NCBI GenBank assembly: GCA_036496265.1
Contig: DASXLL010000239.1
Span: forward strand, 1 to 23,348
Origin: CAYLLN01 sp036496265
Lineage (GTDB): Bacteria; Planctomycetota; Planctomycetia; Pirellulales; Pirellulaceae
DNA length: 23,348 nucleotides
Reading direction: 5' to 3'
This document shows positions 14,201 through 22,288 of this stretch, piece after piece. Position 1 is the first letter of the stretch. Each line of letters opens with the position of its first letter. Both the position numbers and the translations under genes were made by a program. The notes under the pieces are model-generated. The model was not told the origin of the DNA. It was given only the letters and a program-made list of their open reading frames with translations, and made no database searches.

Positions 14201-16828
14201 CAAACGATCAGCACGGTGGTGTTTTCTGAACCCATCTTTCAATTAGCGCCCGGCCCCGGTCCCGCCATTGCCTATGGACCAGTTATTGCCAATGCGGACT
14301 TGGTGCCGATTTATTATGGCTCTCAGTGGAAGGCGGCCGCCGCGCTACCGAATGTCGTTGCATTGCCTGGCCTGATGCACGGGGCCATGCAGAGCATTGT
14401 CAGTGGCCCCTATATGGATTTCTTGGCTCAGTACAGCACCAATACACAGAAAATCGGACGCGGAAAGGTTGAGTCCGATGTCTATTTTTCGGCCACCGCC
14501 GCACCTGAGGGAGTCGCAAATCCAATCAACGACAATGGCGACTCGACTACCTCTGTCATTAAAGCGGCCGTTGTAGCGCAAATAAGCAGCATGATTTCTC
14601 CCACCGGAGTAATTCCGTCTGCGAACACCGTGTGCGTGGTCTTCACTCCGCCGAATACCGTCATCCAAAACAGTGGCGGGGGCGGCGATTCGACAAAGAA
14701 CTTTGTCGGGTATCACAATGCAATCAATATCCAATTTACGAATTCGAGGGGCACTGTTGTCGCTTCAAGAAATTACTATTACATCGTAATGCCCTGGCAA
14801 GGATTTCCGAATGGAGTTTCTCCGCCAGCAGACTACTTTCAGCGAATGACGGTCGTATTCTCTCACGAGCTGGCCGAGGCGGTCACGGACCCAGGGCTCA
14901 CCAATGGTTGGCGCGATTATGATGCTCCGGGACAACCCGAAATCGGCGACATCGAGACCTGGAATAAGTATCAATCCGAAGACGCTGAGGGAAACCTGAA
15001 TGCCTATGGCATGCTAAATGGTTACGCCGTTCAATACGAATGGGCGAACCAATACACCTATCCCGGAACGGATTTCACGGTTTATGACCAGCCCGTGCTG
15101 CCACAGAACGGCACCGATCCAACCTTCAAAGTGAAGACGATCGTCGATCCTTTCCGGAAGACGATTGGCGGTGCATCGGTGGCGGATACGGGCTATTTGT
15201 TCTCAGGCCCGATCGGCAGCTTTGAGGATACGACGAATACCAGCAGCGATCCATCGATTTACACGGCGACAATCGACTGGGGGGACGACAGCACTTCCAC
15301 TGGCACGATCACGTACGACGGAAACCTCAATCAATTCCTCATTTCCGCCGCGCATGACTTCGATTCCGCTTCTGGATCAACCGCCACGGTCAATATATTG
15401 GTCGTCAATAATGTCACCGGTGCTGCCGCGACGCTCAGCGCTAATGTCACGCTCCAACAGACATCGACCGACGCTGCCAGCTTGCAATTCGACAATGCAA
15501 CGTTCGACGCTTATCGCAACGGCTCGGATGCGGTAATTACCGTCGACCGCGTTGGGGACGTGACGCTGCCGGCAACGGTCGATTTTCACGTCAGCGGGGG
15601 TACGGCTGTCGATGGAACGGACTATCAAGCCCAGTCGGGTACACTCCAATTCGGTCCTGGCGCCACCACCGCGACGATCTTATTGCCGATTTATTCCAAT
15701 CCGGCCGCGGCGGGCGATTTGACGGTGAACCTCATGCTGAGCACGCCGACCGGCAACACAGTGCTGGGCACACAGACGACGACGGTCGTGACAATTCATT
15801 CATCTGACCAGGTATTCGCGCCGCCGGCTCCCGTGCTCGACAGCGACACCGGTGCGTTCGTGAATGATTCCATCACGCTCGCCAACGGTTCTGCCGACGC
15901 TCCGCTGACGTTTATCGTCACGGGCGCGAGCGTGCGTAACGGGTATTTGCAACTTGTCGATGTGACCGATCCGGACAATCCCGTGATTCTCGGCGAGCCG
16001 GTGCAAGCCGTGAATGGAGAGGCAACGATCACGCTGGCGGATGAAGCGCTGGCGGACGGGACGCACGATATCGCGGTTATCAATTCGGCCGGGCTGACAG
16101 CCGGCGCGCGGCGGGCGTCGCAGGCGACCAGCATCACGATCGACAGCGTAACGCCGACCAGTTCGCTCACTGGCGTTCCCGCGTTCACTTCACTCGTCAA
16201 CCTGCCGGTCAATTGGTCGGGTGACGATAACGCGACCGGTTCAGGGCTGCAAGGCTTTAACATCTCGGTCTCGGTCGATGGCGCGGATGCCATTCCGTGG
16301 CTTGAGAATACTACGGACACTTCGGCGACTTATTCCGCGACGCTCGGCCACTCGTACGACTTTTTCTCAGCAGCGGTCGATGTCGCCGGCAATACGGAGC
16401 CGATGCACGCCATCGCTGACGCTTCCGTTCTCGTCACGGCCACTCCTTGGCACAATCCGCACACCGGTCGGGGGCTGGATGTCACCGACGATGGCCACAT
16501 CGTCGCCGACGATGTCATCACAATTATTAACTACATCAATGCCCACCGCACCAGTGACCTGCCCGCGAGCATTTTGACAAGCTCGCCGGCCCATTTCATC
16601 GATACGGATGGTGACAACAAAGCCACGGCCACCGATGTCATCAACGTGATTAACTTCATTAATTCCCATCACGGCGGGAGCGAAGGGGAAGCCGCGGAGC
16701 CTTCAACAGATACTGCGATTCAATCGCCAGCAACACAGCCACAAGTGTCGTCCGACGATTCGCTGTTGTTGCTGATCGCCGCCGACGTGGCCACGCAAGT
16801 TTCAACTCGCCGCGGTAATCGAATTTGA
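11207..16828 (+). CDS. Giant mosaic surface protein: Vgb-like propeller, EXORDIUM-like domain, Calx-beta, dockerin-like pair
   Basis: The 1873-residue product carries the export motif FEPLEDRRLLIA at residues 63-74. Domains in order: a virginiamycin-B-lyase-like propeller (about 75-420) with repeats of the form LWFTE, N-x-I-G-x-I-T-P-D-G, I-x-E-F; a DUF11-like beta domain (about 423-553, LTVKNNSATNTATNVIVYDP); and three related modules of about 145 residues (about 558-1006) with motifs G-x-F-x-W-x-L and F-G-F-x-A-D-P. Then comes a domain resembling EXORDIUM/Phi_1 proteins (about 1007-1300): VPIYYGSQW, then SHELAEAVTDP (H1220, E1221, E1224, D1228) and PEIGDIE. PKD-like (IDWGDDSTSTG), Calx-beta-like (GGTAVDGTDYQAQSGTLQF) and Ig-like regions follow. 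The dockerin-like pair lies at about 1745-1824, and the tail is SSDDSLLLLIAADVATQ. ATG 11207 is uncertain; GTG 11267 would shorten it by 20 residues. The Vgb part may be structural only; enzymatic activity is not shown. Confidence 0.85.
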   Translation: MRSTAADSIRFDSCGEKANKVARSISGLSRGDRKRRLRSYLGTFGSGSGSAARARKSRRRLRFEPLEDRRLLIASSPTIDEFPAGAALSSAVNGITFGANGTEWFTEQTQTLNGVSQPSKIGKITEDGTVTEYDILNNDGVTKTSNAFPGGIAGGSHGSLWFTEGIGNIVKFDPSTGHFTSYPIIGGGSPTAIAAVFDQDLLDFVMYFTDQRNNAIGKITPDGTITEYSIPTSGSYPYGIAEGPDGNAWFTELFGNNIGRMTPDGAIQEFPLDGFPQPEGITAGPDGALWFTEQNSNQIGRITPAGIDAATNNPTITEFPIFWATSPGPLPTSIATGADGNLWFTEAAGNKLDGTTYRIGQIKPSTGEITEFPIPTSANSPTGITGAPDGNLWFGESHVTQDSMMPPNFVYSGQIGRITPAANPAPVADMGISTDFPSPVKVGDQITFHLTVKNNSATNTATNVIVYDPIPAGAKFSGSASDFTSSAGAGSASVTNGQGIAKLGNLAPGASASVTLTVTASALGQVINRAYVRSDSPETNDSNNETAATVNVVPPTTSFVFGGAFTANGVLNDPLKFDPNTGASTTGKFNWALTRTGGDPPQNVVVTMTIPATLTDIAAYPPNIFSYNSTTRLLTFAFSTIASQATVNFGFTARPTAVGDVTVTATVADDGVITGVPLVGNPPLPGKALTAHVQAEATALSLSGVLVGDATGSPMEFDPGTSAPVTSGIFGWQLKNTGETTITGATISIPLTGQPLTNIVPDAYIDSIFSPVGNTSYNPATKTITISGLPNLAPKGKPIRFGFLADPTAPGQVSVTAKVTISGNLTGTNPPSNSISSTVNTTVEQPAVSLSLNGGLSIVTGSAGATSASVMALGPALATATSSSGLSGSVNVMTINAKTGTVDTSGKFTWKLTNNSGHAVASITVTIPSLDQLKNISPFAGGTYSAANNRVTFSFPTIAAGETKTFGFAADPKAIGPLSVTANVSAAGALVGGSSSLSQTISTVVFSEPIFQLAPGPGPAIAYGPVIANADLVPIYYGSQWKAAAALPNVVALPGLMHGAMQSIVSGPYMDFLAQYSTNTQKIGRGKVESDVYFSATAAPEGVANPINDNGDSTTSVIKAAVVAQISSMISPTGVIPSANTVCVVFTPPNTVIQNSGGGGDSTKNFVGYHNAINIQFTNSRGTVVASRNYYYIVMPWQGFPNGVSPPADYFQRMTVVFSHELAEAVTDPGLTNGWRDYDAPGQPEIGDIETWNKYQSEDAEGNLNAYGMLNGYAVQYEWANQYTYPGTDFTVYDQPVLPQNGTDPTFKVKTIVDPFRKTIGGASVADTGYLFSGPIGSFEDTTNTSSDPSIYTATIDWGDDSTSTGTITYDGNLNQFLISAAHDFDSASGSTATVNILVVNNVTGAAATLSANVTLQQTSTDAASLQFDNATFDAYRNGSDAVITVDRVGDVTLPATVDFHVSGGTAVDGTDYQAQSGTLQFGPGATTATILLPIYSNPAAAGDLTVNLMLSTPTGNTVLGTQTTTVVTIHSSDQVFAPPAPVLDSDTGAFVNDSITLANGSADAPLTFIVTGASVRNGYLQLVDVTDPDNPVILGEPVQAVNGEATITLADEALADGTHDIAVINSAGLTAGARRASQATSITIDSVTPTSSLTGVPAFTSLVNLPVNWSGDDNATGSGLQGFNISVSVDGADAIPWLENTTDTSATYSATLGHSYDFFSAAVDVAGNTEPMHAIADASVLVTATPWHNPHTGRGLDVTDDGHIVADDVITIINYINAHRTSDLPASILTSSPAHFIDTDGDNKATATDVINVINFINSHHGGSEGEAAEPSTDTAIQSPATQPQVSSDDSLLLLIAADVATQVSTRRGNRI

Positions 16829-16847
16829 CGGCTTCAATGACTCGCGA

Positions 16848-18305
16848 CTACCGCACAGCCTGTTCGATGTCGGAAGGCACGGTGTCGATGGGAAAACGGC
16901 CGGAGCGAGTGGCGGCGCGGAAGGATTCGTAGTCGCGCTCGACCTGATCGGCGTAGGCGACGGCGTAGTTGGCGATTGACTCGTCGAAGATGTCGTTGGT
17001 TCCCAGATAGCCGGAAAGCGCGGCGGCGTCGCCCGATTTGGCGTGGGCACGGGCGAGGGCGCGGCCGCAGAGATGGCCGTAGGCGGCGAGCGTACGGGGG
17101 CCGTAGCCCGTTAAATTCGGAGCGATCTTCATGTCGCGGAGTTGGCGGACGTAAAATTCGTGACCGTGTACGCCGCCGGTCCAGCCGAGAAAAATGTCGC
17201 TGGCCGATTGCATCAGCCGTTGGCCTTCGACGACCCGTTCACCGTTCGTTTCATACGGCGAAGGCCCAGCCAGCCCTTCCAGCACCGAAGGTCGGGCTTC
17301 TTTCACTTGCAAAAACAGATGGTCGTCTTGAATGCCGGCAAACAGGGCGATGAAGCACCGCATGCCGACCGAGCCGACGCCGACGACCTTGTGGACGACG
17401 TCGAGAAGCTCGAAGCGGTCGAATAAAGTGCGTCGGTCGCGCGGCAGACTGGCCCGATAACTTTCGAAGAACGACCGCACCTCGCGCTCCATGTCCAATT
17501 CGTCCGCGTCGGGATGGAACAAGAGCGGCGGATGATCGTTGATCTTGGCTTTGCCGTTCTCGAGTTTCGTGAGGCTGTGAAAAACGTGCTCGGTCGTGCT
17601 GTGCAGGGCCTTATCGACGCTCCGCTTGAGCAGCTTCACGACTTTGGGATCGCCGGCATATTCCGCGAACACCTCGTCCATCGTCACCTTGGCGTACCAG
17701 GTTTCCAGGACCGACGTTTCGGCAAAGCGGGCCAGCGTCGCGCGATACGACGCGACGGCAGTGACCGCGGAGCGGAGGGCAGCATCCGCGTCGAGGCCCA
17801 GCCACCGCGCGGCGAGGACAAAACTCGTCGCCAGCCGCTTCACATCCCACTCGAACGGCCCGGGCAGCGTTTCGTCGAAGTCGTTGATGTCGAAGACGAG
17901 CGCCCGCTCGGGCGTCGCGAAGCCGCCAAAATTCATCAGGTGGCAATCGCCGCAGCACTGCACAATCAGCCCGGCTGACGGCGTTCCCTTGAGATCGTGC
18001 GCCTGCACAATCGCCGAGCCGCGGAAAAAAGCAAACGGCGACTCGGCCATTCGCGTGAACCGCACCGGCAGCAGCTTCGGCAGGCGATCCTTGTCCGTGT
18101 CTTCGATCAGCGCGAGCGGGTCGCGCTCGCCTTGGCCGAGGATGACCGCGGCGTGGCTCGAGCGCGGGCAGGCTTTGCGCAGCGCCTTGCCGCGCTGCTG
18201 CCGCTCTTCGCGTAAGCTCTCCGCAACGTTTGCAGCGACCTTCGATTCGGCAGGCTCCTCATCAACGGCCAGCGCCGTTTTCTTCTTTTGATTAGCGGCT
18301 TTCAT
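16848..18305 (-). CDS. DUF2252 family protein
   Basis: The 485-residue product matches the DUF2252 family (COG4320), whose members have kinase-like sequence features but no settled function. Visible family motifs are FTRMAESPFAFFRGSA (about residue 82), the block VQCCGDCHLMNFGGFATP (about 115-132), VFDINDFDETLPGPFEWDVK (about 136-155), VHKVVGVGSVGMRCFIALF (about 309) and, near the end, AYGHLCGRALARAHAKSGD. The H-x-x-N-F-G and D-x-N-D-F-D motifs resemble the catalytic and metal-binding loops of aminoglycoside-phosphotransferase-like folds, so a phosphotransferase role is possible but unproven. The first 45 residues are Lys/Glu-rich and likely flexible. It converges with the giant surface-protein gene (19 bases between stops) and looks unrelated to it. 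Confidence 0.9.
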   Translation of the reverse strand: MKAANQKKKTALAVDEEPAESKVAANVAESLREERQQRGKALRKACPRSSHAAVILGQGERDPLALIEDTDKDRLPKLLPVRFTRMAESPFAFFRGSAIVQAHDLKGTPSAGLIVQCCGDCHLMNFGGFATPERALVFDINDFDETLPGPFEWDVKRLATSFVLAARWLGLDADAALRSAVTAVASYRATLARFAETSVLETWYAKVTMDEVFAEYAGDPKVVKLLKRSVDKALHSTTEHVFHSLTKLENGKAKINDHPPLLFHPDADELDMEREVRSFFESYRASLPRDRRTLFDRFELLDVVHKVVGVGSVGMRCFIALFAGIQDDHLFLQVKEARPSVLEGLAGPSPYETNGERVVEGQRLMQSASDIFLGWTGGVHGHEFYVRQLRDMKIAPNLTGYGPRTLAAYGHLCGRALARAHAKSGDAAALSGYLGTNDIFDESIANYAVAYADQVERDYESFRAATRSGRFPIDTVPSDIEQAVR

Positions 18306-18433
18306 AGCCCTTGCCCCCGACGCAAATCCAACGGGTGTCGTTACAGCATTTATTTCAACCGACAGTCAGGATCGACGCCACTATTGATGCGCACGAGCCC
18401 TTGCGCGAAGTAACGTTCGCTTATGACGACGTT

Positions 18434-18447
18434 ACCGTTTAAACGGT
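18434..18447. promoter_or_regulatory. 14-bp perfect palindrome, possible operator
   Basis: ACCGTTTAAACGGT is self-complementary. It lies between the divergent DUF2252 gene and the small ORF, about 105 bases before the latter's preferred ATG. Position and symmetry suit a dimeric regulator, but no regulator or second copy was identified in the window. Confidence 0.35.
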
Positions 18448-18511
18448 GGAAAGATGCTTTCCTTTGGCGGATTACCGCCAGCGACGATATTAATTGCAAA
18501 TGTAATTGCTC

Positions 18512-18548
18512 GACGCCCAGCGGGTTAATCCTGAGTCTGCTGGGCGTC
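18512..18548 (+). other. Stem-loop just before the small ORF
   Basis: GACGCCCAGC (18512-18521) pairs perfectly with GCTGGGCGTC (18539-18548) around a 17-base loop. The stem ends three bases before the ATG at 18552 and would cover the place of a ribosome binding site, so translational control is possible. It is followed by only two T residues, so it is not a clear terminator. Confidence 0.5.
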
Positions 18549-18551
18549 CTT

Positions 18552-18797
18552 ATGCGCCGTAACGAGCATACCAAAACACACGCCGAAATTGACGCGACGG
18601 TGCGGCAGATTTTTGATTTAGTCCGCGCTTCCGGCGCGCCGCTGAGCCTGCTAGGAATGAAGGTCGCGTCACTGGTCGGGATTCAGAAATGGTCGATGGA
18701 CGACGCCGAGCGAGTCAGCGGCGGTGTTGTGGAACTCCTAATCAAGCGCCGCGGCTGGCAACGGCTCTGTCACGTCTCTGTTGAGGGAGAGCTGTAG
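18552..18797 (+). CDS. Small hypothetical protein
   Basis: I do not recognise this 81-residue protein. It begins MRRNEHTKTHAEIDATVRQ and ends HVSVEGEL, with helical-looking stretches around VRQIFDLVRASGAPLSLLG and MDDAERVSGGVVELLIKRRG. Codons from ATG 18552 on have the G/C-rich third positions of neighbouring genes. The in-frame extension back to ATG 18423 does not, and it includes a palindrome and a stem-loop, so the shorter form is preferred. It ends right where the decayed surface-protein remnant begins. It could also be a chance open frame. Confidence 0.45.
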   Translation: MRRNEHTKTHAEIDATVRQIFDLVRASGAPLSLLGMKVASLVGIQKWSMDDAERVSGGVVELLIKRRGWQRLCHVSVEGEL

Positions 18798-18800
18798 CCT

Positions 18801-19032
18801 TCCTCGCCAACTATCGATGGCGAGAATCTCCTTGCCGATGTCGTCACATTAACTACAACGACCCCGGCCGCCCCTTCCCTGGCAAAAGCGAAGCGGCCTG
18901 CGGTATGAGGCTCCTGCCGAGTTGTTCGCCGCCAATAGCCAATAGCCAATAGCCAATTGCCGGTCTCTGCAGATGTGAAGGCGCTAATTGGCCGTGGATG
19001 TTGCGGCTCAGGCCATCCGGAAGCGAAAATAG
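18801..19032 (+). pseudogene. Frameshifted 3' remnant of a dockerin-type surface-protein gene
   Basis: Read in pieces, this stretch matches the C-terminal end of the neighbouring beta-helix gene. From 18804 it encodes SPTIDGENLLADVVT, then after a frame change INYND (18848-18862). This parallels SPFLDVDGDN...ADVLDVINYIN of the intact gene. Further on, GAT at 18972 starts DVKALI, then one extra base (18990), then AVDVAAQAIRKRK and a TAG stop at 19030-19032. The intact gene ends DDVMAILAADVAAQAARKRRA. At DNA level GATGTTGCGGCTCAGGCC (18997-19014) differs by one base from the intact tail. No start or ectodomain remains. It overlaps the longest, and therefore doubtful, N-terminal extension (from 18998) of the next gene. 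Confidence 0.7.
18931..18958 (+). repeat. 7-bp tandem repeat (GCCAATA) inside the remnant
   Basis: Three copies of GCCAATA (18931-18951) are followed by GCCAATT (18952-18958). They lie in the decayed linker between the dockerin piece and the tail piece. Slippage in the non-coding remnant is a simple explanation. Confidence 0.8.
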
Positions 19033-19090
19033 CAGTTTGGTGCTAATATATTCCCCACGCTTAGGTGTTGTTGTCCGACGGCGAGCTTCG

Positions 19091-22000
19091 ATGTCACGCA
19101 ATCGCTGGCTATCTCGTTCCTCACGAACACCAGTTCGTTGTCGGCGGCTGATCGTCGAGACGCTCGAAACACGTACGCTTCTCGCGGCGACGATCACTGT
19201 CAATTCCGCGCTGGATAACGACGTGCGCGACGCCGTATTGACGCTTCGCGAAGCTATTGAGGTCAGCAACCGAACGCTCGCGATTGCATCCCTTACCAAT
19301 CAAGAACAAGCGCAGGTCTCTGGCACGCCCACAGCCAATGATGCGGACACGATTGGGTTTAATATTCCCGGCGGTGGCGTTCGTACGATCGATTTAACTG
19401 TGGGTCTCCCGGACGTCACCGAGTCGGTAACCATCGATGGTTATACACAGCCGGGAGCGAGCGCGAATACGAACGGACCTTCGCAGGCAGGCAATGCGGT
19501 ACTTTCGATCGAGTTGAACGGAACGAACGCGGGCCAAGGACTAACACTGGTAGCGGATGACTGCCTGATTCGTGGCTTGGTAATTAATCGATCCAGGGAA
19601 ATTGGCATTTGGGTCCTGGGCGATCGAAACAGGATTGAGGGAAACTACGTCGGAACGGATCCTTCGGGAACAGTCGCCAGACCGAACATTCATTATGGCA
19701 TCCTAATCTCAGGTGATTTTGGCAACTTGGCGGACAATATCATTGGTGGCGCGAGCCCTGAGGCCCGCAATCTTATTTCAGGCAACGAAGCTGCCTCTGG
19801 CGTCTACGTAGTTGGAGTCCAACATCAACACACCGTCACGAATACAACCATTCAAGGGAATTTCATCGGGACGGATGTCACCGGCACCGTTGCTTTGCCA
19901 AACGCGAGCGGGATTGTCTTACATGACAATGCAACAGCCACGCACATTGGTGGATCGGGCGTGGGCGAAGGGAATCTGATTTCAGGCAATCATTACGACG
20001 GAATTGGAATGGGAGTAAACGAAAACCAGTGTGGCGGTTTTGGGACCAGTATCCAGCTTTCTGACGGCGATCTCGTACAAGGCAATCGAATTGGCACGGA
20101 CGCTTCCGGCACTCATTCGTTAGGCAATGGATTGGAAGGCGTCAGTGTTGGCTTTCCCGGCAATCATGCCGTGGGCGGCACAGCAGCCAATGAGGGGAAC
20201 ATCATCGCATTCAACGGCTGCCTTGGCGTCGGCCTGCTGAATGGACATACCTCGGTTCTGGGCAATTCAATTTTTTCTAACGCGAAGCTCGGAATTGATA
20301 TCGGAATAAATGGCAAAGTAGAAGCTAACGATACCGACGACACCGACGGCGGAGCGAATAACCACCAGAATTTCCCCGAGCTGAATGCGGCGGTGCTGTC
20401 GAACGGGTTGGCTATGACGGTCAGTTACAGAGTTCCATCGTCCACGACATTTTCAGCCTACCCACTGCGCGTCGAGTTTTTCAAAGCGGATTCGGACGGG
20501 ATCGAGGGGCAAACGTACTTGGGTTTTGACATCTATGCGGCCGCAGAAGCGGGACTAACGAAGGCGACAACGTTTACTCCGGCAACTGCCGTGTCCTTGG
20601 GGGATAAGATTGTCACCACCGCGACCGATGCCGCGGGAAATACATCGGAATTCAGCGCCGGCGTCGTTGTCGGTTGCAGCACGATCGTAGTGAACACAGC
20701 CGATTCGGGAGCAGGATCGCTGCGCGACGCGATCATCTGCGCCAATACGACTCCCAACATTGACCACGACGGCGACAATACTGTTGACGCCGACGCGATC
20801 ACGTTTGCTATCCCGGGCTCGGGCGTGCATACGATTAGTCAGTTGTCCGCCCTGCCAACAATCACCGATCCGGTAATCATCGATGGCTACACGCAGCCGG
20901 GGTCGGGTGCCAATACGCTCGTCACTGGTGACAATGCCGTACTTCTGATTGAGCTCAACGGAACTAACGTGAGCTGGCCCTATAGCGGATTGGATATCTT
21001 CGCAGGCAACAGCACCGTGCGAGGGCTTGTTATTAATCGCTTTAAGGGAGACGGAATTCTGCTGCAAACCTTCGGTGGTGATACATTTGGCGGTAATGTT
21101 GTCGAGGGCAATTTTATCGGCACTGACCCCTCAGGCACTGTCGCGGCCGGAAATAGTGTTTTCGGCGGAGGCGCGGGAGTCGAAATTTTTTCATCAAGTG
21201 GCAACCGGATCGGCGGAACGACGCCTGAGGCAAGAAACCTCATTTCAGCCAATCAACACATTGGCGTCGAAATTCACGACGCGTTTAGCGCTTCGCAAAA
21301 CGTGGTTCAGGGTAATTTCATAGGTACCGATGCCTCTGGCGCTCCTATGCTGGGCAATGGCGATGCCGGCGTTAGTATCGTCGGCGATTTTGCCGAGGCG
21401 AGCGGGAACCTTGTAGGTGGCATAGTTCCGGGGGTCGGAAATATCATCGCCGGTAATTTAAGCGGAGTGGTCATAATTGGACAAATGGCCACAGCTAACG
21501 CGGTTTTGGGAAATTCGATATTTGCGAATTACGGAGCGTCCGGCCTCTACCTCTCTGGAGCCCCCAACGACGCTGCCGACGCCGACACCGGGCCCAACAA
21601 TCTCCAAAACTACCCCGAAATCAGCTACGCCACGACCGACGACGGCAAGCTGAAGGTCAACTACAACGTTCCGTCTGATCCGGCCAATTCAACATATCCG
21701 ATGCGAGTCGAATTCTTCCTGGCCGACGCCAACGGCCAGGGAAAGACTTATTTGGGCTTCGACACGTTCACGGAAGCCGATTTCGCTGCCGGCGGAAAAA
21801 CGGTGACTTTGGCAACCGCCTCACCCATCAAAGTCTCGGACAAAATCGTCGCCACCGCCACCGATTCGCTCACGGCGGCGGCCGACATTGGCCCAGCCAA
21901 CACGTCGGAGTTCTCCGCCCAAGCCATCGTCGCCAGCCCCTGGCAAAATCACAATCCCGGCCGCCTGCGGTGGGATGTGAACGATGACATGCATGTCGTG

Positions 22001-22288
22001 GCGGACGATGTGCTGACAATCGTCAACTACATCAACGCCAAGGGTTCAGGGAAAGTTCCCGATAGCGCGGAGAACGCCAGTCCGTTTTTAGATGTCGATG
22101 GCGATAATTCCGTGGTGGCTGCGGATGTGCTCGACGTCATCAACTACATCAACGCCGGAAAAAGGCTCGGCGGCGAAGCGGAAGCGACCGATTCAGAAGC
22201 CAGCGGCCAGTCGCCAACAGCCGATGATGTGATGGCGATTTTGGCCGCCGATGTCGCGGCTCAGGCCGCGCGGAAGCGGAGGGCATAA
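19091..22288 (+). CDS. Planctomycete surface protein with two parallel beta-helix modules and a dockerin-like C-terminus
   Basis: From ATG 19091 the product has 1065 residues. An upstream in-frame ATG at 18998 is rejected because that DNA is the tail of the decayed paralog. The N-terminus is short and basic with the export motif VETLETRTLLAA (22-33). Two tandem modules follow, about 34-529 and 530-950. Each starts with a CSLREA-like segment (LTLREAIEVSN; GSLRDAIICANT, both lacking the leading Cys). Next comes IDGYTQPG, then a right-handed beta-helix with repeats such as GNFIGTDxxG, IGG and GNLISGN, closing with YPxRVEFF and KTYLGFD. Beta-helices of this kind are common in secreted carbohydrate-binding or adhesive proteins; no catalytic residues are identified. 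The dockerin-like pair is at about 962-1025 (VNDDMHVVADDV, VDGDNSVVAADV). The tail is ADDVMAILAADVAAQAARK. It is a tandem paralog of the following gene. Confidence 0.87.
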   Translation: MSRNRWLSRSSRTPVRCRRLIVETLETRTLLAATITVNSALDNDVRDAVLTLREAIEVSNRTLAIASLTNQEQAQVSGTPTANDADTIGFNIPGGGVRTIDLTVGLPDVTESVTIDGYTQPGASANTNGPSQAGNAVLSIELNGTNAGQGLTLVADDCLIRGLVINRSREIGIWVLGDRNRIEGNYVGTDPSGTVARPNIHYGILISGDFGNLADNIIGGASPEARNLISGNEAASGVYVVGVQHQHTVTNTTIQGNFIGTDVTGTVALPNASGIVLHDNATATHIGGSGVGEGNLISGNHYDGIGMGVNENQCGGFGTSIQLSDGDLVQGNRIGTDASGTHSLGNGLEGVSVGFPGNHAVGGTAANEGNIIAFNGCLGVGLLNGHTSVLGNSIFSNAKLGIDIGINGKVEANDTDDTDGGANNHQNFPELNAAVLSNGLAMTVSYRVPSSTTFSAYPLRVEFFKADSDGIEGQTYLGFDIYAAAEAGLTKATTFTPATAVSLGDKIVTTATDAAGNTSEFSAGVVVGCSTIVVNTADSGAGSLRDAIICANTTPNIDHDGDNTVDADAITFAIPGSGVHTISQLSALPTITDPVIIDGYTQPGSGANTLVTGDNAVLLIELNGTNVSWPYSGLDIFAGNSTVRGLVINRFKGDGILLQTFGGDTFGGNVVEGNFIGTDPSGTVAAGNSVFGGGAGVEIFSSSGNRIGGTTPEARNLISANQHIGVEIHDAFSASQNVVQGNFIGTDASGAPMLGNGDAGVSIVGDFAEASGNLVGGIVPGVGNIIAGNLSGVVIIGQMATANAVLGNSIFANYGASGLYLSGAPNDAADADTGPNNLQNYPEISYATTDDGKLKVNYNVPSDPANSTYPMRVEFFLADANGQGKTYLGFDTFTEADFAAGGKTVTLATASPIKVSDKIVATATDSLTAAADIGPANTSEFSAQAIVASPWQNHNPGRLRWDVNDDMHVVADDVLTIVNYINAKGSGKVPDSAENASPFLDVDGDNSVVAADVLDVINYINAGKRLGGEAEATDSEASGQSPTADDVMAILAADVAAQAARKRRA

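Noticed and set aside
18998..19090. N-terminal extension of the beta-helix gene from ATG 18998
   Set aside because: This DNA matches, in another frame, the 3' tail of the intact paralog, so it is pseudogene sequence; ATG 19091 gives the usual short basic N-terminus before the export motif.
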